This document shows positions 15,380-23,021 of a stretch of DNA of 39,746 nt, piece by piece. A model generated the notes under the pieces. That model saw only the letters and a list, made by a program, of their open reading frames with translations, did no database searches and was not told the DNA's origin. How positions within the stretch are numbered: position 1 is the stretch's first letter; each line of letters begins with the position of its first letter. This DNA is from CAZICM01 sp964537685 (GTDB lineage Bacteria > Myxococcota_A > Polyangia > Polyangiales > Polyangiaceae), in NCBI GenBank assembly GCA_964537685.1, contig CAZICM010000077.1, forward strand, positions 1 to 39,746, read 5' to 3'. Position numbers and translations under genes: made by a program.

Positions 15380-17212
15380 CTAAATTTTTGATAATACACC
15401 CACCATCTGCACTTGTTTGGCCTTTGCAAGCAACCGCTTAGCCCTATCCCGTCCAATCCTCCGCGGTTCATCATAGGGCGACGCCATGTTCAAGGCTTGA
15501 ATTTCCTTTAATGATGCATCCCCAAGTGCCGCCAATGTCCCATATTTATGCAGTATCACATTGATCGCCGGAACACTTGATCGTCTAAGTCCCAGTGTGG
15601 CGCCCAACAAAGCCAACAGAGGCTTGAGATCGAACTCCGCGCGTAAACGAATCTGCTCCTCGCTACCCCCCAACCCCTCCACCAGCATCAGCGTATCCTT
15701 GGATGCGCATAAACACCGTTCCCCCTTCTCATCAAAGGCCGCTGCCGCCACGGGTTTCGGCATGCAAAAACGCAAATTCCTTCCCTCGACCACCCCATTG
15801 CCCTCAAATTTTCGCCAAATATCCCGCTTCTCATCGAGTACAAATGCCAGCAGCTCTCCCCCGTATTCCCTCGCATTCTCTTCAAATCGATCCCGCTCCC
15901 GCTCCTCCAATGTCCTAAATCCATGGCCTTCCAGCAGACGCAATACCTCGGGCTCCCTATATCCAAAGGGAAACTGTAACTCACCATCATAGCGAAACAC
16001 TCCCCCTTCTCCATGTTTATCGGTGGCCATCATATATCGCATACATGGGGATAGACGCATATGGGTTGGATAATCCCCCACTTCCTTAAGCCGAATCCTG
16101 CGCCCTGTCGCGACTTCCACGACAAACGAGATTTCCATATGCTCCTCAAAGACAAAAGGCAGCACCTGCGGCAGGGGACCATGCAAAAAACCCCTCTCTA
16201 CAGCACTCCAGCAGCGAAATTCCCAACTCCCGTGCCCCGTAAACACGGCTATCCCATCCTTCAACCCCAACAAGCGCAATCCACCGCTTCGAAAAACCGA
16301 TAAGAGCGCGCCGCTCGTTAAGTCAATTTCAAAGGTTGTCGTTGGAAAATCAATCAATGCCCTCCCCGGCCCCGCAAAACACAGCCCGCAGACTTCCAGC
16401 AATTGCTCGGGCTTTTCGGGGATAGGCCACTGCGGCGTATCGAGATCGGGCATCTCACAGCGAAGCTCCTCCGGTGGATGGCTCGGGGGCAACGCTTCGC
16501 TTGCTTCTTCTCCGGCATACAGCGCAATCGCTCGCTTCAATTCCCGCATCAGCGCCACCCGCTCGCCGCGAATGATGATATTTGGCGCGTTCAGCTCCAT
16601 CAATCGCCTGGTGCGCTCATTCCGAAAGAGAATGTCCGCCAGCGCCGTATTCCTCGCACCCGCCACCCAACATCCCCCAGGCCGCCTTTCCAGGGGACGT
16701 TCTATGACAGGTGGAATGGGAAAAGCCATAACTGTCCACTTTTTGCTTTCCTCTGGGGAGATGTACCGCTCCAACGCCGCCAAGATTCCATCCACCCCTG
16801 ACTTGCCCTCGGCCTGATCCAACAGGACCAATTCCACTTCAGTATCCCCCGGAGGAAAACAAACTCTTGGATTGGGCTCAAGCTCCAGCCAAGCCCGTTC
16901 CTCTGCGACCGCCAGCACGTCCGCATACGTCAAACCCAGCCTTTCGGCAATAGGCGCCAGCGACGCCGGATGAAGCGCGGGAACCGCCAACAAGATTTTG
17001 GCCCAAGCCTCGGGATTGCGCATATCCCGCGGACCAAATATCGGCTCCGACCACAATCCTTGTGGGGGAATACGCCGCCCCGGTTCAATAGGCACATCGG
17101 CATTGGACACCTCGGGAAGAGCATCCCCGCGTGGTGAGCCAAGTGCCGAAAGGGCAGCTTCAATATCGCTTAAGTTCTGTGAAAAAAAACCTGATAGAGC
17201 GGAAGTCATCAT
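15380..17212 (-). CDS. Protein with RNA polymerase beta-prime N-terminal (clamp-helix) domain, beta-propeller-like middle and HhH-like end
   Basis: A 610-residue protein. Its N-terminal third follows the order of bacterial RpoC. GLWSEPIFGP (52-61) matches the RpoC GLFCxRIFGP segment. A helical stretch at 70-112 (WAKILLAVPALHPASL) matches RpoC HIWFLKSLPSRIGLLL. Residues 165-235 match the region leading into and forming the clamp helices: PIPPVIERP with RpoC PVLPPDLRP, and RNERTRRLMELNAPNIIIR with RNNRLKRLLDLAAPDIIVR. The zinc ribbon Cys residues and the catalytic NADFDGD are absent. Residues about 265-530 show repeated strand patterns like a beta-propeller (AAFDEKGERCLCASKDTLML), and residues 560-600 look like helix-hairpin-helix. 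In polymerase the clamp helices bind sigma factors and NusG-type proteins, so sigma or NusG binding is the inferred role. No family name is known to me. Confidence 0.75.
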   Translation of the reverse strand: MMTSALSGFFSQNLSDIEAALSALGSPRGDALPEVSNADVPIEPGRRIPPQGLWSEPIFGPRDMRNPEAWAKILLAVPALHPASLAPIAERLGLTYADVLAVAEERAWLELEPNPRVCFPPGDTEVELVLLDQAEGKSGVDGILAALERYISPEESKKWTVMAFPIPPVIERPLERRPGGCWVAGARNTALADILFRNERTRRLMELNAPNIIIRGERVALMRELKRAIALYAGEEASEALPPSHPPEELRCEMPDLDTPQWPIPEKPEQLLEVCGLCFAGPGRALIDFPTTTFEIDLTSGALLSVFRSGGLRLLGLKDGIAVFTGHGSWEFRCWSAVERGFLHGPLPQVLPFVFEEHMEISFVVEVATGRRIRLKEVGDYPTHMRLSPCMRYMMATDKHGEGGVFRYDGELQFPFGYREPEVLRLLEGHGFRTLEERERDRFEENAREYGGELLAFVLDEKRDIWRKFEGNGVVEGRNLRFCMPKPVAAAAFDEKGERCLCASKDTLMLVEGLGGSEEQIRLRAEFDLKPLLALLGATLGLRRSSVPAINVILHKYGTLAALGDASLKEIQALNMASPYDEPRRIGRDRAKRLLAKAKQVQMVGVLSKI

Positions 17213-17284
17213 CGCAACCTATATCCCATCCTAAAAAACATCTTCGCCGCTGACCAGAACTTTAGGCGCAAACACAGTTTATTG

Positions 17285-17314
17285 TTGCGAAGCGCACCTG
17301 AAATTAACTATACA
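17285..17314 (+). promoter_or_regulatory. Candidate promoter of the diiron-oxygenase operon
   Basis: TTGCGA (17285-17290) and TATACA (17309-17314) are spaced by 18 bases, a fair sigma-70-like pair. The -10 box ends only 13 bases before ATG 17328, so a transcript from here would have a very short leader; no Shine-Dalgarno sequence is visible before the ATG, which is consistent with that. It lies in the 115-base divergent region shared with the beta-prime-like gene. Confidence 0.35.
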
Positions 17315-17327
17315 AAGCGAGCAAACC

Positions 17328-18242
17328 ATGAGCATGCTTCAATCCAGCTACAGCCAATGTATCGAAGCCTCGGAGCGCGTGACCTGGAAGCTCGACGAAG
17401 TATTTCCGCGCAGCACCCATCTCGATCTTCAGCGCGCCTTCCTGCCAAACACCATGTTTGACGCGGGATCGCTCGCTTTTCTCAATGAAGACGAACGCCG
17501 CACGCTAAATCAAATCAGCGGCAACGGCTATTGCTATTTCTTCTACTTTGTCGAGACCTATATCATCACCTTGGCGATGAAACATGCCGAGGCCGAACTC
17601 TACGGCGACGAAACCAACCTGCGCGCCCTGCTCCGCTTCGCCGAAGAAGAAGTGAAACATCAGCAGATGTTCAGCCGCTTTGGCGAAGTTTTTGAACGGG
17701 AATTTGGCTCTCGCTGTGACTTGGTCGAATCGCCCCAAACGGCCGCCGCGGTGATTCTTGGCAAATCCCCGATGGGCGTCTTGCTGATTACCTTGCATAT
17801 CGAACTGATCACGCAAGCGCACTACGTGGGCTGTATGCGCGATGTGGATAGCATCGAACCCCTGTTTAAAAACCTGTTTAAGTATCATTGGCTGGAGGAA
17901 GCGCAGCACGCCAAGCTTGACGCTCTAGAACTCAAAAAACTGCACGCCTATGCGAGTCCCGCTCAAATTCAGACAGCCATCGATGACTATTTCGATATTC
18001 TTGAGGCTCTCGACGACGTCTTCGGCAAGCAGGCCGCGCTTGACGTGATCACGATGCAACGCGCACTCGGCCGAAGCTTTAGCGCCCAGGAACAAAAGGC
18101 CATCGAAGCCATCCAGCACAAAACCTACCAGCATATCTTTATCAAAGATGGTCTGATGCACACGGCGTTTCTAGAATTTCTAGCGGAATACTTTCCGGCC
18201 GCACTCGATCGGGCATCGAAACGAGCCGCCGAGCTGAGCTGA
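17328..18242 (+). CDS. Ferritin-like diiron oxygenase (AurF/p-aminobenzoate N-oxygenase-like)
   Basis: A 304-residue soluble helical protein with the ligand set of a carboxylate-bridged diiron enzyme: Glu76 in FVETYII, Glu108 and His111 in EEEVKHQQMF, Glu159 in LHIELITQ, and Glu191 and His194 in WLEEAQHAKLD. The spacing of the two ExxH motifs fits the ferritin-like four-helix bundle and is closest to the AurF-type N-oxygenase group. Such enzymes activate O2 to oxidise amines or related substrates; the substrate here is unknown. It is the first gene of a compact operon: the next start is 14 bases downstream. An AurF-like function is inferred from ligand spacing, and an oxidoreductase of unknown substrate is the safer name. 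Confidence 0.8.
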   Translation: MSMLQSSYSQCIEASERVTWKLDEVFPRSTHLDLQRAFLPNTMFDAGSLAFLNEDERRTLNQISGNGYCYFFYFVETYIITLAMKHAEAELYGDETNLRALLRFAEEEVKHQQMFSRFGEVFEREFGSRCDLVESPQTAAAVILGKSPMGVLLITLHIELITQAHYVGCMRDVDSIEPLFKNLFKYHWLEEAQHAKLDALELKKLHAYASPAQIQTAIDDYFDILEALDDVFGKQAALDVITMQRALGRSFSAQEQKAIEAIQHKTYQHIFIKDGLMHTAFLEFLAEYFPAALDRASKRAAELS

Positions 18243-18256
18243 ACGAGGAGGGGACC

Positions 18257-18526
18257 ATGGAAAAAACAGATCAAGCCCATCTCAACACCCTCACGGCATC
18301 GGCATTTACCCGGCTATGCAAAGCCCTAGGCCGAGAGCAGGGCATGCACCACGCCCAATCCACGTTGCATCGCATGGGCCTGCAGCAGCTCACCACGGCC
18401 CAAGATCTGCTCATCTTCGCGAATCATCTTTGCGTCCAAGGAGGAGCCATAGAAGCGGTAGCGCGCTCCCTCAAGATTACGGCCATTTTGCGAGGCGCCG
18501 TCGATCCCAGCGAAACGCGCTCATGA
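18257..18526 (+). CDS. Small conserved-looking helical protein
   Basis: An 89-residue protein behind a strong ribosome-binding site (GAGGAGGGG) starting at ATG 18257. It appears all-helical (LCKALGREQGMHHAQSTLHR, then DLLIFANHLCVQGG and EAVARSLKITAILRGA). No catalytic motif or membrane segment is seen. Its stop codon overlaps the start of the next gene (ATGA at 18523-18526), so the two are translationally coupled. Its position between the diiron oxygenase and the STAS-like gene suggests an accessory role in the same process. The function is not recognised. Confidence 0.75.
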   Translation: MEKTDQAHLNTLTASAFTRLCKALGREQGMHHAQSTLHRMGLQQLTTAQDLLIFANHLCVQGGAIEAVARSLKITAILRGAVDPSETRS

Positions 18527-18987
18527 CCCAGCCGCAGGCGTCTCCCTACGAAAAAACCTCACATAGCTTGGGAGCGCATACCTTCACGCAAGAAGGTCCT
18601 ATCCTTTTTTTCGCATCCAGCGGACCGATCAATCTCGGTGAAAACCAAATAATGTTTGCCCACATGGAAAGGGTCAAACGTGAGTATGGGGCTGTATATT
18701 TGCTCATAGATGGGCGTAAGGAAGCGTATCAAGAACCTGCGGCGCGGGCATGGGCAGCGCGGAACGTCAACGAAAAGAACATGCCCACCGCAGTGGTCAT
18801 GTTTGGAGCGAGCTTTACTGTCCGTGTGGCCGTTAATCTCTTTAACCGGGCTGTTGAAATCTTTACCCGCATTCGCGTACCCCTCACCCAGTTTAGCACC
18901 GAAGCCGAGGCGAGGGAATTTTTGCTTGGCTTGGCTCAAACATCAAAGACTGCGGACGGATCAAAACGCTCCCGGCAACCTGTTTAA
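18523..18987 (+). CDS. STAS / SpoIIAA-like protein
   Basis: A 154-residue protein starting at ATG 18523, which overlaps the preceding stop by four bases; the frame is open further upstream but that part is a shadow of the preceding gene. The core alternates strands and helices like SpoIIAA-type STAS domains: ILFFASSGPINLGENQIMF, then GAVYLLIDGRKEAYQEP, TAVVMFGASFTVRVAVNLF and VPLTQFSTEAEAREFLLGL. The typical phosphorylatable serine is not evident. Proteins of this type act as small regulatory or partner-binding switches. It is coupled to the small helical protein and lies 10 bases before the HTH gene. Confidence 0.75.
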   Translation: MTQPQASPYEKTSHSLGAHTFTQEGPILFFASSGPINLGENQIMFAHMERVKREYGAVYLLIDGRKEAYQEPAARAWAARNVNEKNMPTAVVMFGASFTVRVAVNLFNRAVEIFTRIRVPLTQFSTEAEAREFLLGLAQTSKTADGSKRSRQPV

Positions 18988-18997
18988 TCCCCCACCT

Positions 18998-19381
18998 ATG
19001 AAAGCGATTTCCACCACCATCTATACCCCCGAACAAATTCTCCGCATCCTAAAAGAGCATCAGCTTCTCTTCAGTGCGCAGGAACTTTGCGAACGGTGGA
19101 AGATACGGCCGGGCACGCTCACCCGCTGGAAAAAGCAATATGCCCCATGGCGAAAGCCCTACACCCTGCGAGACCTCTTGATTATCGTATTGTATCAGGG
19201 AGGAGGCCGGGCCCAAGACATGATTTCGTATCTCGATTACCGGGATCATGCGATCTACAGCGAAACCGAGCTGGAAACAGAACTGAGGGGGTTAGAGCGG
19301 GACGGATTTGCGCGTAAGGAAGGCGAACGGTGGGTATATAACAAAAGCCGTATCAGCGAAGAGCAACGCTTTATATTTTAA
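18998..19381 (+). CDS. HTH protein with IS3 OrfA-like N-terminus and winged-helix-like C-terminus
   Basis: A 127-residue protein. Residues 8-48 (YTPEQILRILKEHQLLFSAQ, then ELCERWKIRPGTLTRWKKQY) closely follow the IS3-family OrfA transposase HTH pattern of EQI..ILKE, ELCR..GIS..T.Y.WK..Y. Instead of the usual leucine zipper the protein continues with a second domain (RDLLIIVLYQGG, YLDYRDHAIYSETELETELR, LERDGFARKEGERWVYN) that looks like a winged helix. No OrfB or terminal inverted repeat is nearby, so this looks like a transposase DNA-binding domain reused as a regulator, not an active element. It is the last gene of the operon, starting 10 bases after the STAS-like gene, and lacks an evident ribosome-binding site. 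Confidence 0.7.
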   Translation: MKAISTTIYTPEQILRILKEHQLLFSAQELCERWKIRPGTLTRWKKQYAPWRKPYTLRDLLIIVLYQGGGRAQDMISYLDYRDHAIYSETELETELRGLERDGFARKEGERWVYNKSRISEEQRFIF

Positions 19382-19390
19382 AGGCGGCTT

Positions 19391-20059
19391 CTACTTTTTG
19401 CGGGGCGCCTTCACATTCAACTTAATTAAAACATCATCCTTAATCAAATCATCGGCCTTCCCGGCAAAGGCAATACCAAAATCCTTACGGTTGATAGAAA
19501 ACTCGCTGGTCGCCGTCACCGCATCGTCTCCCACCTGAATGGTCGCCGGGAACGAAATAATCTTCTTCACACCATGCAGCTCAAACTCACCGGTCACGGT
19601 ATGCGTAGCGCCTTTATCGCCGCCCGCCTTAATCTCGGTCGATGTAAACGCCGCCTTTGGAAACTTCTCCACATCAAAAAAGTCCGCCGCCTTTAGATGC
19701 TTATCGAGCCCCTCGGCATCGGTCTTTACGCTGGCGGTATCGATAGAGATTTTAACTTTACCGCCCTCGGGCTTTCCACCGGCGAGCTCGATTGTGCCCT
19801 CGAATTTTTGAAAGACACCCTCATGAGAACCGGTCAGCTTAGCGCCGACAAAACCGATTTTTGAATCGGCGGCCAAAGCCAGAGCTTCACCCGCGGCGGG
19901 CGCGGCGGGAGCGGCGGATTTAGGCGCGGCGGCCGTGGATGCAGCGGGAGCGGCGCTGGAGACAACGGCCTTGGGCTTATTATCGGCGGGGTTTTCACAT
20001 CCCAGACCCAAAGCGGCACAAGCAACAAAAACAGACAGCAAACCCAATGTTTTTCGCAT
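19391..20059 (-). CDS. YceI-family lipoprotein
   Basis: A 222-residue exported protein. ATG 20059 was chosen because AGGAAG lies five bases upstream and the signal sequence MRKTLGLLSVFVACAALGLG ends at the lipobox LGLGC. An Ala/Pro/Lys-rich linker (about 25-65) leads to the YceI lipocalin-like beta-barrel. It contains DSKIGFVGAKLTGSHEGVFQ, the KGATHTVTGEFELHGVKK strand pair and FSINRKDFGI, all characteristic of YceI. The family binds isoprenoid or amphiphilic ligands in the periplasm. It is convergent with the HTH gene, with nine bases between the stops. An inverted repeat, AAGGCG/CGCCTT, spans the junction but lies partly inside this coding sequence. Confidence 0.9.
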   Translation of the reverse strand: MRKTLGLLSVFVACAALGLGCENPADNKPKAVVSSAAPAASTAAAPKSAAPAAPAAGEALALAADSKIGFVGAKLTGSHEGVFQKFEGTIELAGGKPEGGKVKISIDTASVKTDAEGLDKHLKAADFFDVEKFPKAAFTSTEIKAGGDKGATHTVTGEFELHGVKKIISFPATIQVGDDAVTATSEFSINRKDFGIAFAGKADDLIKDDVLIKLNVKAPRKK

Positions 20060-20181
20060 AATCTTCCTCGAACTTCGCAGGGAACTCCCCCTTAGACCGC
20101 ATGTATCTATAGGCAAGGCCGCGAGGCTTGTCGAATGAAAGTTTTTGATGATGAGCATCGACGGCGTTCAACCCCCAGCCC

Positions 20182-20292
20182 AGTCTTTATTATGAAATTG
20201 GCCTTCAATATGATGCAAAATAAAAACAAATAGATCGGATGAGCAAAAAAAATCTTGCGATCGCATTTTCATCATGCTAGCAAGCACCACCG
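20182..20292 (+). promoter_or_regulatory. Module 1 leader (copy 1 of a triplicated 5' region)
   Basis: This stretch aligns with 22801-22909 and 25761-25872. It shares the TCTTT tract, AAATTGG, TGATGCA, an AAAACAAATAGATCGGATGAGC block, an A8 run and the palindrome GCGATCGC. The inverted repeat CATCAAAT/ATTTGATG of the other two copies is degenerate here, with a mutated left arm. A mini-ORF of 13 codons (MSKKNLAIAFSSC) starts at 20239. It probably carries the promoter of module 1. Confidence 0.55.
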
Positions 20293-20477
20293 ATGCCCGC
20301 CGTGCTCCCAAATCCAAAGTCAACCCAGAAATCGTTTCCACGCGCGAAATCGCTTACCAAACGGTGTCCGCCGAGCAGCTCCAGGAGCTCATCAAGCGGG
20401 CATCGCAGGTCGAGCGGGCCGAAGAGCTGGAATGGAGCCTTTTGCTTTCCAGGTATCGCCTTGATATAGGCGTTTAA
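20293..20477 (+). pseudogene. Uma2-like nuclease remnant, module 1 (large internal deletion)
   Basis: The first 17 codons (MPAVLPNPKSTQKSFPR) match the start of the intact gene at 25873. After about 20 bases the sequence jumps, in another frame, to a match with its extreme C-terminus: TVSAEQLQELIKRASQ against TLSAEELQGLIKRASK. About 230 codons, including the whole nuclease fold, are missing. The ancestral TAG stop has become TGG, so the open frame runs on to 20477. A 67-residue peptide could be made from 20274, but no conserved domain remains. Confidence 0.8.
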
Positions 20478-20499
20478 TCCCAGCGAAGACGGGCGGGCG

Positions 20500-22800
20500 A
20501 TGCGGCTTGGAATACATGAGTTGGGCAAAATTCACGACACGGCGTTGCAAATCGGCTTGAGCGCGCAACGCAAGGCTTTGCTGATGGGAATGGATACCCA
20601 CCTTGTTCAAAGCCTGGATCACCACGATCAACCCAGCACCCAGCTTTGGCTGGATCTGAATCATCTTGCCCAATTCCCAAAAAGCTCGGATATTGTCGAT
20701 GAGCATCCCCTGGCCATTTGGCTGACGAACGCCTACCGCTTGTCAATAGCCTATCCTCAAGCCGCAGTCTTCCGGCAATCTCTCGATCGGCTCCGAGGCC
20801 ATCTCTCCCAGCGCACGACGATCAGCGAGGAAACTACAGCGATAACCCGCAGTATCATCTTGCCCAAGCCTTTTTTTGTAGGCCGCAAGCGAGAACTTCA
20901 GCAATTGCGCGAGGCGCTTCTGCCCGAGCAGGGTCTGCCCAGGCCGGTGGCCATTTTAGGTCAAGGCGGATTGGGAAAGACCTGGCTCGGCGAGCATTTT
21001 ATGGCGGAGAATCAAAGGCTGTTCCCTGGAGGAAGACACAAGCTGGTTCTCAATGTTGACGATCAGCGAAGCGCGGCGATGTGTTTGGCCGAGCTCAATC
21101 AAGCTTTGAAGCTGGGAGCGCCGCCCGAACAGCACAGGAAAGCCGTGGCCAAGGCCCTGCGAGAACAGAAGGCCCTGCTCCATATTGATAATGCAGATAC
21201 GAAGAAATTAGCGTTGATGGTCGGTGAACTGGTGCAGGGCTTGCCGGGCGCGGCGATCTTGCTCACGGGGCGCTATACCCGGCTGGGAGAGGATAGAACC
21301 AGCGGATGGGTGAGGGTTTTACCCGAAGTGCTCAGTCTGGAAGATGCCCGGGAGCAAGTGAGGCAAGAACTTTTAGGCTGTAAACGATTGCCTTCGGATG
21401 CGGAGATCGATCGTTTGGTCCAGGAATTGGGAAGGCTGCCCTTGGCCATTCATTTGGCCGCGGGGCATTTAAGGGAAGTGCGCTCTGTCGACAGCTTTTT
21501 GGAGTGGCTCGAGGAAAGCGGCTATCAACTAAAGCCTGTGGATGTAAGCACCGTAGCCCCCGAGGATAGAGAGCGTCAAGCGCTGGATGCCTCTTTTTCG
21601 TTGTCGCTGGAGGCATTTAGGAAAGAAGCCGAGCCCCTGGTTCCCGCCTTGCACGCCTTGGGGTGGGCACCCTTGGCGGGTTTTGGCAAAAGCTTAGGTA
21701 TGGCTATCACCGGCTTGAAAGAATGGGAGTTTGAAGAGCTGCTCATTCGAGCCCGGGGGCTTGCGCTGCTAGATGAAGTGCCTTTGGAAGAGCGGGAAGA
21801 TCGAGCATGGGTGCTACATCCGCTGATGGCCAAATGGCTGGGCCTAAAGTGCGACAAGAAGATTGTTCAAGAGAGGATGGGGGTATGGATCGCAGAGAGG
21901 CTCCCCGATGATCCCCAAGAAAGCCGGGGAAGACGATGGACGGAACTCAACCAAGAGGCCAAGGGGGTAAGGGCATGGCTGGAAGATGGGCCATTTGAGA
22001 TTTTTGAAGCGGAGTGGGGAGGGCTTTGGTGGTATGCAAGCACTGCCGGCGGGGTAGAGGGCTGGATAGAGGCGGTGGAGAAAGCCTTGCCCCAGGTGAA
22101 AGATGCTGAAAAGCGTTCGGACCTGCTTTGGTCCCTAGGCCAAATGGCCCGATTCAACGGGATGCTGGACAAGGCATGGGAAGCCACAGTGCAACGGATA
22201 CAGCTCGATCGGGAGCAGGGATGGGAATCGGGGCTTGCCTCGGATTACGGCCTTCAAGCCGATATCCTGATGGAGCGGGGCCAATTGGACAATGCGCTGG
22301 ATCTCCTGAGGAACCAGGTACTACCCGTCGATAGGCGCTTAGGGGACAAGCGCGGACAGGCCATTGCCTTAAGCAGAATTGCCGCAATCCTACAGAAACA
22401 AGGCCATTTGGGGGAAGCCCTGCGCATCCGGCGGGAAGAAGTCATACCTCTGAAGAAAGAAGTGGGGGACGAGAGGGAGCTTGCGGCGGAGATGGGCAAT
22501 ATTGCGGTAATTCTCTCTGAACAAGGCCAACTGGACGACGCCATTCAGATCCTGCGCAAGGATGTGCTACCCGTGTCAGAGCGTCTGGGGGAAAGGCTGG
22601 GGCTAATGATCCAGCGTGCGAATTTGGCCTTTCGTCTTCTCAAGCGAGGCCGTTCTACGGATCGGGCAGAAGTCCACGATCTGCTTTGCCACGCGCTGGC
22701 GGATGCCGAGCGAATGAAGATGGCAAAAAAAATCGAATGGATTCAACGCATTCAAAGACACTACAACCTCCCTCCGCTCACCCCCAAGCCTCCGCGCTAA
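20500..22800 (+). CDS. STAND ATPase, EAD-NB-ARC-TPR, module 1
   Basis: A 766-residue cytosolic protein. Residues about 5-100 form a small helical domain that looks like an effector-associated domain (EAD). VGR (127-129) opens the NB-ARC ATPase, followed by the P-loop GQGGLGKT (154-161), Walker B HIDNAD (228-233), the sensor segment ILLTGRYT (253-260) and the GxP motif GRLPLA (311-316). A winged-helix region contains LHPLM. From about 530 to 740 the protein has TPR-like helical pairs (LQADILMERGQLDNALDLL, ILSEQGQLDDAIQIL). STAND proteins are ligand-triggered oligomerising switches, and the TPRs would be the sensor. It follows the nuclease remnant by 22 bases and ends at the leader of module 2. 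All motifs are intact, so it should be functional. Confidence 0.9.
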   Translation: MRLGIHELGKIHDTALQIGLSAQRKALLMGMDTHLVQSLDHHDQPSTQLWLDLNHLAQFPKSSDIVDEHPLAIWLTNAYRLSIAYPQAAVFRQSLDRLRGHLSQRTTISEETTAITRSIILPKPFFVGRKRELQQLREALLPEQGLPRPVAILGQGGLGKTWLGEHFMAENQRLFPGGRHKLVLNVDDQRSAAMCLAELNQALKLGAPPEQHRKAVAKALREQKALLHIDNADTKKLALMVGELVQGLPGAAILLTGRYTRLGEDRTSGWVRVLPEVLSLEDAREQVRQELLGCKRLPSDAEIDRLVQELGRLPLAIHLAAGHLREVRSVDSFLEWLEESGYQLKPVDVSTVAPEDRERQALDASFSLSLEAFRKEAEPLVPALHALGWAPLAGFGKSLGMAITGLKEWEFEELLIRARGLALLDEVPLEEREDRAWVLHPLMAKWLGLKCDKKIVQERMGVWIAERLPDDPQESRGRRWTELNQEAKGVRAWLEDGPFEIFEAEWGGLWWYASTAGGVEGWIEAVEKALPQVKDAEKRSDLLWSLGQMARFNGMLDKAWEATVQRIQLDREQGWESGLASDYGLQADILMERGQLDNALDLLRNQVLPVDRRLGDKRGQAIALSRIAAILQKQGHLGEALRIRREEVIPLKKEVGDERELAAEMGNIAVILSEQGQLDDAIQILRKDVLPVSERLGERLGLMIQRANLAFRLLKRGRSTDRAEVHDLLCHALADAERMKMAKKIEWIQRIQRHYNLPPLTPKPPR

Positions 22801-22909
22801 GTCTTTTTCATCAAATTGGATATCTATTTGATGCACGATTAAAACAAATAGATTGGATGAGCAAAAAAATCTTGCGATCGCATTTTCATCACGCTGGCAA
22901 GCACCACCG
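22801..22909 (+). promoter_or_regulatory. Module 2 leader with operator-like inverted repeat
   Basis: Directly after the stop of STAND copy 1. A perfect 8-bp inverted repeat, CATCAAAT (22809-22816) and ATTTGATG (22826-22833), has a 9-base centre containing GATATC. It is followed by GATTAAAACAAATAGATTGGATGAGC, an A7 run and GCGATCGC. A -35/-10 reading of TTGGAT and TAAAAC with an 18-base spacer overlaps the inverted repeat, which would suit repression. No T-tract follows the stem, so it is unlikely to be a terminator. Confidence 0.55.
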
Positions 22910-22955
22910 ATGCCCGCCGCACAATCGAAACCAAAGCGGGCAAGAGCCGGAATAG
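22910..22955 (+). pseudogene. Uma2-like nuclease remnant, module 2 (almost fully deleted)
   Basis: The start MPAAQSKPK is identical to that of the intact gene at 25873. The next bases (GCGGGCAAGAGCCGGAATAG) already match its 3' end (GCGGATCGAAGAGCTGGAATAG), so nearly the whole coding region has been removed between codon 9 and the last few codons. Downstream, ATCTATTGCTTTCC continues exactly as after the intact gene. The deletion differs in position from that in module 1, so the two losses were independent. Confidence 0.8.
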
Positions 22956-23021
22956 AGATCTATTGCTTTCCGGGCATCGCCTTGATATAGCCGCGTCTTC
23001 CCTAGGGAACAGGGGCGGGCG

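Noticed and set aside
18998..19381. Active IS3 insertion sequence
   Set aside because: Only an OrfA-like HTH is present; there is no DDE OrfB, no terminal inverted repeats and no target-site duplication.
22809..22833. Terminator after STAND copy 1
   Set aside because: The inverted repeat is AT-rich and has no following T tract, and it recurs at the same place upstream of module 3, which fits an operator better.
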